From Nonomuraea sp. MG754425 (GTDB lineage: Bacteria; Actinomycetota; Actinomycetes; Streptosporangiales; Streptosporangiaceae): 46,865 bases of DNA. The stretch covers positions 1-46,865 of the forward strand of contig NZ_SSXE01000099.1 of the NCBI RefSeq assembly GCF_021699195.1, read 5' to 3'. The notes beneath the pieces are model-generated. The model was given only the letters and a program-made list of their open reading frames with translations, did no database searches and had not been told where the DNA came from. Position numbers and translations under genes: made by a program. Shown piece by piece: positions 40,939 through 46,865 of the stretch (position 1 is its first letter; each line of letters opens with the position of its first letter).

Positions 40939-43635
40939 ATGAGCCACGGGGCAGCCATGCTCGACGACCCCGCGAGGGTCGGCAACTTCATTCACACGAT
41001 AGACCGGTTATGCCGTAGACCCGCCATGGGCGAGGGCGTCCAGGACTCACCGCACGTCGCCAGACGATCGCTGCTGTCCGGCCGGCGGGAGGGGGCCGAG
41101 GCCAGGCAGCACACCGGCCGCCGGGGGATCCCGCTGGTCCGGCTCAGCGAGGCCGCCGGCTGGCCCAGGGCGCTCGCGCCCAAGGACGCCGCCGCCACGC
41201 AGGTGATCTCGCCGGACATCCCGCGCGCCCACCCCGACGTCCAGCCCGGCGAGCCGGTGCCGAAGATCCTCGCCCGCATCGTCGCCGAACTGCGCAGCAA
41301 CCGGCTGCGTTTCCCGCGCTACCGCCTGGTCGCCACGCTGGTCGAGCAGCTCGCCGACACCCACGCCAGGGAGGAGCACGCCCGCCGCGTCCTGCGCGAG
41401 TCCGACCGCAACTGGGGCTGGGGCGTGGACACGGCGGGCACGGGGGCCGAGCACGTGCCGTTCCCGGTCAACGTGCTGCTGCGGCTGCTGCCCGGCTTCC
41501 TGCACGACCTGCGGCTCAGCGGGCGGGTGCCGGTGCTCGGCGGGCGCTTCCGCTGGCTGCGCCGGGCGCTGTCGCACGACGACCGCCAGGCGCCCGGCGT
41601 GCCCGCCCTGCTGGCCGGCCTCGACCCGGCCGACGAGGGCCGCGTCGCGCGGCTGCTGCTGCGGGCCTTCATGGACGACCTCGCCCGGCAGTACCGGCGC
41701 TCGCCCGCCCACGTACGCGGCGCCGCCCACGTCTTCTACCCCCTTCTGCTCCTCAACGAGCACGGCGGCGAGCTGGTCGAGCTGCTGGAGGAGCGGCGGG
41801 CCGGCCTCGACAGGTTCGACCCGGTCGTGGTGGTCTCCTACACACCGGACACCGTCCGGCTGGAGGACGACGAGGAACCCCTGTGGATGCTCATCCGCTG
41901 GCGCCGGGAACTGGTCACCGCCGACAGCGCGGCGGACTGGCAGCGGGTGCTGCGGACCCCGCTGGCCATCTCCGCGCCGCCGCTGCCGCCCGACCTGTCC
42001 CGCTACGACGTCGCCGACCTCACCTGGGTGCCGCCCGCCCGCGTGGCCCCCTGGTGGTCGTCGTGGATCGCCATCACGCTGTTCTGGATGGCGCTGGCGG
42101 GCGCGGTGGGCGCGTACGCCGGCCAGACCGCCGCCTGGCACCGCAGCGCCTGCGCCACCGGCCTGTGGACGCCGTGGACCGAGAGCGGCAGGCAACTCGC
42201 CGGCACCGAGTGCGTCGGCGTGGCCGAGCCCGACTACCTGTTCTCGCCGGGCAACGCCGAGATCGAGCGGGTCCAGGCCGTGCTCAGGCAGGAGAACGAG
42301 CGGGCCGAGCGGCTCCACGAGAGCAGCGACCGGCCGTACGTGACGATCGTCTACCTGGCGGCGCTGACCTCCACCGACCGTGACACGCTGGCCGCCTCCC
42401 GTGAGGGCCTGGCCGGCGTGGCCATCGCCCAGAGGCGGCAGAACGGCTCCGTCGGCCCCAGCGAGCCGCTGGTGCGCATCCTGCTGGCCAACGCGGGCGG
42501 CCGCATGCAGCACGGGTCGCGGATCGCCCGGCTGCTGCTGCGCTACCAGGACGGCGCGGCGCCCATCGTCGGCGTGGTGGGCCTGGACCAGAGCCGTCAG
42601 GAGACGGTCGCGGCCATCCAGGAGCTGGGCGAGGCGGGGCTGCCCATGGTGGCCTCCACGCTGTCGGCCGACCGCCTGGTCAACGACTCGCCGTTCTACT
42701 TCCAGGTCGCGCCGCAGAACTCCCGGCAGGCGTGGGTGGCCGCGGCCTTCGCCGCCTCGCTGGCGGGCAAGGGCGAGGTGAGCCGCCGGGCCCGCGTCTA
42801 CTACTCCCACGACGAGACCGACTACTACGTCTCCAACCTCAAGACCCGTGTCCTGGCCCGGCTCAAGGAGCGCGGCTTCGCGGTCGAGGGGCACCGCTAC
42901 ACGGCCATCGGCTCGGCCAAGCCGACCCCGGCGGACCGCAGCGACGACCCCTACGCGGGCGACCCGCGCGACGCCGGGGTGTCGGCCTGCGGCTTCGACG
43001 GGCTGGTGTACTTCGCCGGACGCGGCATCCCCGACTTCGCCGCGTTCGTCAAGGGCGTCGCCGACAAGTGCGCGGGCTCGCACCCGGTCATCCTCGGCGG
43101 GGACGACGTCACCCGGTACGTCGCCGACGTGCGCCTCAGGGCGGCCGTCAGCGGCATCGACTACTACTACGAGTCTTTTGCCGCCGCGCCCAGGAAGTGC
43201 GGGCAGCCGCAGCGGCACAGCTTCTACGCCGACCTGTTCGCCACGTTCCCCTTCGAGTGCGAGGAGCCGGGGCCGGGCCGCACCCTGGACGGTCACGCCG
43301 CGCTGTCGTACGACGCCACGGAGACGATGATCACCGCCATCCGCCGGCTGGGCGGCATGCGCCACCGCGTGCCGGTGAACTCCTACACCGTCTGGCGCCA
43401 GCTCGGCACCCTCTACACCCCCGACTCCAGCGGCCACGCCATCGAGGGCGCCACCGGGGCGCTCGACTTCGGCACCGACTCGCCCCGGCAGTACCCGGTG
43501 GACAAGGCCGTGCTGATTCTGCACGTCAAGGACGCGGACCGGCCCACGCATGTCGGGGCCTGCGGCGACATCACCGGATCTACCCGCGGCGAGCTGTTCT
43601 CCTGGTGCGGCTCGATCCCGGAGATCTACCGCTGA
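40939..43635 (+). CDS. Membrane-anchored protein with extracellular type-1 periplasmic-binding domain
   Basis: 898 aa in three parts. Residues ~1-370 form a cytoplasmic helical domain with basic patches (RFPRYRLVATLVEQLAD), which is unrecognised and has no visible P-loop. Residues ~372-393 are a single membrane helix (WWSSWIAITLFWMALAGAVGAYA, in parts). Residues ~440-898 look like a type-1 periplasmic-binding (LivJ/branched-chain amino acid receptor-like) domain: YVTIVYLAALTS, GVVGLDQSRQETVAAIQELGEAGLPMVASTLSADRL. Such a layout suggests a transmembrane sensor of an extracellular small molecule, with no ABC transporter genes nearby. TTA codon at 41008. The start is uncertain (ATG 40939 or later). 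Confidence 0.75.
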   Translation: MSHGAAMLDDPARVGNFIHTIDRLCRRPAMGEGVQDSPHVARRSLLSGRREGAEARQHTGRRGIPLVRLSEAAGWPRALAPKDAAATQVISPDIPRAHPDVQPGEPVPKILARIVAELRSNRLRFPRYRLVATLVEQLADTHAREEHARRVLRESDRNWGWGVDTAGTGAEHVPFPVNVLLRLLPGFLHDLRLSGRVPVLGGRFRWLRRALSHDDRQAPGVPALLAGLDPADEGRVARLLLRAFMDDLARQYRRSPAHVRGAAHVFYPLLLLNEHGGELVELLEERRAGLDRFDPVVVVSYTPDTVRLEDDEEPLWMLIRWRRELVTADSAADWQRVLRTPLAISAPPLPPDLSRYDVADLTWVPPARVAPWWSSWIAITLFWMALAGAVGAYAGQTAAWHRSACATGLWTPWTESGRQLAGTECVGVAEPDYLFSPGNAEIERVQAVLRQENERAERLHESSDRPYVTIVYLAALTSTDRDTLAASREGLAGVAIAQRRQNGSVGPSEPLVRILLANAGGRMQHGSRIARLLLRYQDGAAPIVGVVGLDQSRQETVAAIQELGEAGLPMVASTLSADRLVNDSPFYFQVAPQNSRQAWVAAAFAASLAGKGEVSRRARVYYSHDETDYYVSNLKTRVLARLKERGFAVEGHRYTAIGSAKPTPADRSDDPYAGDPRDAGVSACGFDGLVYFAGRGIPDFAAFVKGVADKCAGSHPVILGGDDVTRYVADVRLRAAVSGIDYYYESFAAAPRKCGQPQRHSFYADLFATFPFECEEPGPGRTLDGHAALSYDATETMITAIRRLGGMRHRVPVNSYTVWRQLGTLYTPDSSGHAIEGATGALDFGTDSPRQYPVDKAVLILHVKDADRPTHVGACGDITGSTRGELFSWCGSIPEIYR

Positions 43636-43655
43636 GGAGGCCGGGGGATAAGCGA

Positions 43656-43690
43656 CCGGCCGCCCACCTCGACGTGAGGTCGGCGGCCGG
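43656..43690. terminator. Strong bidirectional terminator hairpin
   Basis: CCGGCCGCC (43656-43664) pairs with GGCGGCCGG (43682-43690), and inside ACCTC (43666-43670) pairs with GAGGT (43676-43680). Between two convergent genes. Confidence 0.75.
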
Positions 43691-43702
43691 CGGAAAAGCG
43701 GA

Positions 43703-44530
43703 TCAGCCCTCGCCGTAGCGGGCCGGCAGCACCTGAGCGGCGATGTCGTAGATGCGGTCGATCTCGGCGGTGGTCAGCGCCCGCTCCCGCTTGGTGATCC
43801 ACTTGCGGGCGCGGTCGCCCTGGTAGACGTCCACCCCGCGAATGTTCATGATCTTCCACGGGACCGGTGGCCCGTAGATCGCCAGGGAGGGCACGACGGA
43901 GATCTCACGGCCGAACGACTCGCTGATCAGCTCGCTGGCCTGGGACGCCTCCCACTTGGCCTCGGTGAGCCGGGGCTTCATGTCGAACGGACCGTGATAG
44001 AGCTTCTTGCCCATCTGCACGCGGACCGGCAGCCGCCGGTCCCACTTCTCGGAGTCGACCGCGTACACGCCGGTCGGGCCCACCACGAGGTGGTCGATCT
44101 GGGCCTCGCTGCCCGGGATCGCCCTGGCGTGCAGTGTGCGGTAACCGCTGCGTTCGAGCCTGCGCAACTGCGCCTCGGTACGGCGCTCGGCCACGGACGT
44201 GCGCCGCCACGCCGGTACGGACGAACTGGATCTCGCGCGATAGACCGCTTCGAGCACGGCCGCGATCACACCCGCGGTCACGCCCACCCGCCAGTCGCGC
44301 ACGAGAAAGCCCACTGCCACGCCGGCGACCACTGCCACGATCGCGCGATTGCGCAGGCGGCGGAAGGTCGGATGTTGCAGCAGGCTGCCCACGGACGCGC
44401 GTTCTACAGGCGCGTACGTGGAGGTGGGCGCCGAAGGCTTCGCGGCAGCGGTCTGCTCACTTTCTGGTCGGTCGCTCACCCAGATCGGTGACGTGTTGTG
44501 ACCGTCTTCTCGCTGGTTGTCGGAGTCCAC
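43703..44530 (-). CDS. Membrane-linked NERD-domain protein
   Basis: 275 aa. A Ser/Thr/Pro-rich N-terminal ~45 residues precedes two membrane-type segments (AIVAVVAGVAVGFLV, VGVTAGVIAAVLEAV) and the NERD (nuclease-related) domain: AIPGSEAQIDHLVVGPTGVYAVDSEKW holds the Glu/Asp-Asp-Glu-Lys positions of the fold, with SEKW in place of the usual ExK. The C-terminal region (KWITKRERALTTAEIDRIYDIAAQ) is typical for this family. GTG 44530 is fixed by TACGGT 7 bp upstream; GTG 44539 lies inside that box. Nuclease activity is inferred from the fold only. Confidence 0.83.
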   Translation of the reverse strand: MDSDNQREDGHNTSPIWVSDRPESEQTAAAKPSAPTSTYAPVERASVGSLLQHPTFRRLRNRAIVAVVAGVAVGFLVRDWRVGVTAGVIAAVLEAVYRARSSSSVPAWRRTSVAERRTEAQLRRLERSGYRTLHARAIPGSEAQIDHLVVGPTGVYAVDSEKWDRRLPVRVQMGKKLYHGPFDMKPRLTEAKWEASQASELISESFGREISVVPSLAIYGPPVPWKIMNIRGVDVYQGDRARKWITKRERALTTAEIDRIYDIAAQVLPARYGEG

Positions 44531-44537
44531 GCAACTC

Positions 44538-44543
44538 ACCGTA
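44538..44543 (-). promoter_or_regulatory. -10 box TACGGT of leaderless NERD gene
   Basis: TACGGT stands 7 bp before GTG 44530. Confidence 0.55.
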
Positions 44544-44678
44544 GCCCGGGGTTTCGATTGATTCCTAGTGTTGCCGCGTCCATAGTTTTATGGCCCAGCT
44601 CATCGTGTTCCACGCATGCTTTCGGGGTATATCTACTGTTCTTCTCTAGAGATGCCCCGCCGTAAAAGATCTTAACCT

Positions 44679-44697
44679 GTGACTGCACGACAGTCAC
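44679..44697. promoter_or_regulatory. Inverted repeat GTGACTG-N5-CAGTCAC
   Basis: Perfect 7-bp arms, ending 32 bp upstream of the TACGGT box at 44729. Possible operator of the gene at 44741, in an AT-rich intergenic segment. Confidence 0.4.
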
Positions 44698-44728
44698 GAC
44701 GGGTCTGGCCGGGCGCGCCGACGAGGTT

Positions 44729-44734
44729 TACGGT
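44729..44734 (+). promoter_or_regulatory. -10 box TACGGT of leaderless gene at 44741
   Basis: TACGGT stands 6 bp before GTG 44741. Confidence 0.5.
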
Positions 44735-44740
44735 CTTGGT

Positions 44741-45031
44741 GTGAAAAGCGCGGCGGAGATTCTGCTCTTTCTCATCGGGGCGTCCATGGGGTTGTTCGTG
44801 CTGATCACCCTGCTCGTCATGGTGCCGGGGCGCGGCGCGCAGCGCCGGATCGAGGCCGGTCCCGTGTGGCTGGGAGGGCCTTCCAGGAGCGAGCGCGGGG
44901 TGAGCACGTCCGGTCTCGTGCTGGCCGACAGGGCGGCGCACTGGTCGGAGGAGCCCGAGCACGACTGGGTCAGCGCGGCGGAGACGGCCGAGCCCGGCAT
45001 GCGGGCCGGCGGCGCGTCCGCGGGATGGTGA
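44741..45031 (+). CDS. Small single-pass membrane protein, unknown function
   Basis: 96 aa. One N-terminal membrane helix (EILLFLIGASMGLFVLITLLVMV) followed by a basic, then polar, cytoplasmic tail. This is the usual partner placed just before DUF5130 genes in actinobacteria. Overlaps no gene but is 1 bp from the DUF5130 start, so it is the first gene of a two-gene operon. Confidence 0.75.
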   Translation: MKSAAEILLFLIGASMGLFVLITLLVMVPGRGAQRRIEAGPVWLGGPSRSERGVSTSGLVLADRAAHWSEEPEHDWVSAAETAEPGMRAGGASAGW

Positions 45032-45032
45032 G

Positions 45033-45401
45033 GTGACCGTGAAAGGACTGACCGCCGCCCAGGGCGACGACGTGAGACAGGCCCTGCACACCGCGGAACG
45101 GCGCAGCGGGCTGCGCTTCGGCGTGTTCCTCGGGCAGCCGGTGGGCGGCCGGCGGCACTTCGCCGAACGCCTGCACGCCGCCCTGGGCCAGGACGCCGAC
45201 GACGCCGTCGTGGTCTACGTCGACCCGAACGGACGGGCGCTCGAGATCGTGACGGGCGAGAACGCCCGGCGGCGGCTGAGCGACGGCGCGTGCCGGATGA
45301 CGGCCCTGTCGATGGCCACCGCGTTCAGCGCCGGCGACCTGATCGGCGGGCTCCTGTACGGGATCGGCGCACTCGGCGAGCAGGCCACCGCCCGCCGCTG
45401 A
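45033..45401 (+). CDS. DUF5130 (TPM-like) protein
   Basis: 122 aa. Contains the TPM-like core: VRQALHTAERRSGLRFGVFLG, then DDAVVVYVDPNGRALEIVTGENARRRLSDGACRMTALSM in parts. It is a conserved actinobacterial family of unknown function related to the TPM/phosphatase-like fold. GTG 45033 follows the upstream stop by 1 bp. The C-terminal hydrophobic segment (AGDLIGGLLYGIGALG) may touch the membrane. Confidence 0.85.
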   Translation: MTVKGLTAAQGDDVRQALHTAERRSGLRFGVFLGQPVGGRRHFAERLHAALGQDADDAVVVYVDPNGRALEIVTGENARRRLSDGACRMTALSMATAFSAGDLIGGLLYGIGALGEQATARR

Positions 45402-45424
45402 CCAGGGCCTGGGGCGCGGGCGGC

Positions 45425-46378
45425 TCAGGGCTGCCGGTCGAGCAGCGACACCACGTGCTCGCTGACGCCGCGCAGCAGGGTGGACGGCGCGATGGGCGTG
45501 CCGGCGACCGCCGAGAACAGCGCGGGCAGGCCCGGCAGCGGGAAGCCGTCGTCCTTCAGCGCCGCCGTGCCGATCGGGTTCTTGTCGAGCGCCGCGCGGC
45601 TGCGCTCCCAGGCGTCGAGCACCTCCTCCGGCGACGGCACCCCGAACCCGTGTCCCACCGGGGCCGCGTGGCGGAGCCGGACGAGCGGCGTCTCGGCGAA
45701 GGCCAGCGCGGTGCGGGCCCGCGACTGCAGGTCGGCGCGCGGCTCGGGATCGATCCAGTCCATGGCCGTGCAGGGGTTGCGGCAGGTGGCCACGCACACC
45801 CCCAGCGCGCCGGCCACCTGGCTGTGCAGCCGGTCGAAGTACGCGCGCCAGCCCTGGCCCGGCTCGATCGAGACCCGCAACGTGCGGTTGGTGGCCGACT
45901 GCTCGGACTTGGTGTGGTCGCACTCCCGGTCGCCGATCACGCCGAACCTGCTGCCCGCCGCGCTCAGCCCCGCCGGCCACCTGGCCGGGTCGCCGGCGTG
46001 CCCGAGCTGCGGCTCGAAGGCCAGCAGCGGCAGGTACTCGCTGGCGATGTGCACCGCCGCGATCATGGTGCTCAGCTCGCGCCGGTGCCAGCGCACGGCG
46101 ATGACCTCCAGCAGCAGCCCGTACGCGGGCCGCAGCGACTCCAGCGCCCCCCGTGGCTGCTCGCGTGGCGTCTGCGGCATGTGGCAGGCCCTGGCCCGCC
46201 GCCGCAGGTCGGCCGGCACCACCCTGGCCTCGGCCGCGAAGTCCTCGGCGTCGAGCGAGAGCAGCCGCTGCCCGAACTCGCACACCTCCGCGATCTCCTC
46301 CGCCGGCGCGAGCGCGCCGAGGTCGGCGAAGGCGTAGCGGCGGGCAAGGGCGACGAACAGCTCACGAGTCGAGTCCAC
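45425..46378 (-). CDS. Hypothetical cytosolic protein
   Basis: 317 aa, not recognised. It contains Arg- and Leu-rich helical segments with several Cys in the middle (CVATCRNPCTAMDW and DRECDHTKSE), suggesting a possible metal-binding region. No signal peptide or membrane helix. GTG 46378 has no clear ribosome site. It is convergent with the DUF5130 gene after 24 bp and probably monocistronic. Confidence 0.6.
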   Translation of the reverse strand: MDSTRELFVALARRYAFADLGALAPAEEIAEVCEFGQRLLSLDAEDFAAEARVVPADLRRRARACHMPQTPREQPRGALESLRPAYGLLLEVIAVRWHRRELSTMIAAVHIASEYLPLLAFEPQLGHAGDPARWPAGLSAAGSRFGVIGDRECDHTKSEQSATNRTLRVSIEPGQGWRAYFDRLHSQVAGALGVCVATCRNPCTAMDWIDPEPRADLQSRARTALAFAETPLVRLRHAAPVGHGFGVPSPEEVLDAWERSRAALDKNPIGTAALKDDGFPLPGLPALFSAVAGTPIAPSTLLRGVSEHVVSLLDRQP

Positions 46379-46491
46379 GCGACGACTTTCTCACGATCAG
46401 CGAACGGTTACGGACATCAGACGGACGCGGGCGGGAGCGCCCGGTTCACGACGACGGCCGCGGCCCGGCGCCCACCGGCGACGGCGGCGAA

Positions 46492-46509
46492 CCGGGCGGG
46501 AACGCCCGG
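46492..46509 (-). terminator. Terminator of the Ser/Thr/Pro-rich gene
   Basis: CCGGGCG (46492-46498) and CGCCCGG (46503-46509) with a GGAA loop, 2 bp beyond the stop at 46512. Confidence 0.5.
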
Positions 46510-46511
46510 TG

Positions 46512-46865
46512 TCACGGGCACGGGGCCCGGATGCACTGGATGTCGCCGGTCGGGTGGCCCGCCGTGGGCTCGGACGTCGGCTCCTGCGGGCCCGGCGTGG
46601 TGGGCGCCTCCGTCGGCTGCTCGGGCTCGGAGGTGGTCGGCGCGGGCGAAGGACTCTCGGCCGGGACGGAGGCGGAGACGGTCGGGCTGGGGGAGGGCAC
46701 GATCGTCGCCGTACGCGTCGCCCGCGGGGAGGGCACGCGCTTGGCCGGCTGCGTCGTGGGCCGGCGTTCGGTGGCCGTCGGCGTGGTGGGGACGGGCTCG
46801 GCCGTGCTGCCGCTGGTGGTGGCGGCGGGCACGGGGACCTCCTCGCGGGCCGTCGGCTCGGCGGG
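46512..46865 (-). CDS. C-terminal end of a Ser/Thr/Pro-rich protein (partial)
   Basis: The frame is open to the window edge, so the gene begins outside. Visible are 117 residues of low-complexity Thr/Pro/Ser/Glu (PSPSPTVSASVPAESPSP, then PTTSEPEQPTEAPTTPG), ending in CIRAPCP with two Cys. This composition is typical of extracytoplasmic linkers of actinobacterial membrane or secreted proteins, for instance the outer part of a Ser/Thr kinase or anti-sigma factor. The family cannot be named from this piece. A hairpin follows the stop directly. Confidence 0.55.
   Translation of the reverse strand, partial: PAEPTAREEVPVPAATTSGSTAEPVPTTPTATERRPTTQPAKRVPSPRATRTATIVPSPSPTVSASVPAESPSPAPTTSEPEQPTEAPTTPGPQEPTSEPTAGHPTGDIQCIRAPCP

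Overview
The window is a stretch of very GC-rich chromosome from a filamentous actinobacterium. Coding style, a DUF5130 protein, a GlbO-type truncated globin beside an alpha-glucosidase, XRE-TPR regulators and many leaderless promoters all fit. The Streptosporangiales (Nonomuraea-like) are my best guess, but that is inference from gene style and not a database match. No rRNA, tRNA, CRISPR array, transposase or phage gene was seen.

Layout. 0.3-3.7 kb: a membrane GGDEF diguanylate cyclase and the ABC-F factor EttA. 3.9-4.2 kb: a truncated regulator-like ORF running into degenerate 25-bp tandem repeats. 4.3-15.4 kb: a catabolic island with an MFS carrier, VOC protein, DUF35 + thiolase-fold pair, ADP-forming acyl-CoA synthetase, acyl-CoA dehydrogenase, TetR regulator, MaoC hydratase, SDR and DHA2 exporter. 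It carries a repeated operator, CTAGAAT-N3-ATTCTAG, at four promoter regions including that of the TetR gene, so it looks like one locally controlled acyl-CoA degradation regulon. 15.4-19.6 kb: thioesterase, an MFS carrier and a GH13 alpha-glucosidase that appear to have lost their 3' ends together, then glbO and an MscS channel. 20-28.7 kb: small conserved protein, XRE-TPR regulator with a coupled GNAT, EamA transporter, a 24-aa peptide gene overlapping a TPR protein, PLP aminotransferase, and a SxxK/SxN/KxG protein. 29-33 kb: Nudix, DUF523/DUF1722, DUF47-Pit phosphate pair, purU. 33-38.8 kb: VOC/AraC pair, prolyl oligopeptidase, HNH nuclease, GNAT, FmdB zinc ribbon, WYL protein. 39-46.9 kb: ilvD, a large membrane-anchored protein with an extracellular type-1 periplasmic-binding domain, NERD protein, DUF5130 protein, two unknowns and the C-terminal end of a Ser/Thr/Pro-rich protein.

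Cross-cutting signals. Twelve genes have a TANNNT -10 box exactly 6-8 bp before the start codon, the signature of leaderless transcripts. In four of them the first three bases of the box are the stop codon of the upstream gene. The most unusual loci are the TetR-controlled catabolic island (with an acyl-CoA synthetase lacking a stop codon), the 24-aa peptide/TPR pair, and the tail-to-tail deletion between the MFS and alpha-glucosidase genes.
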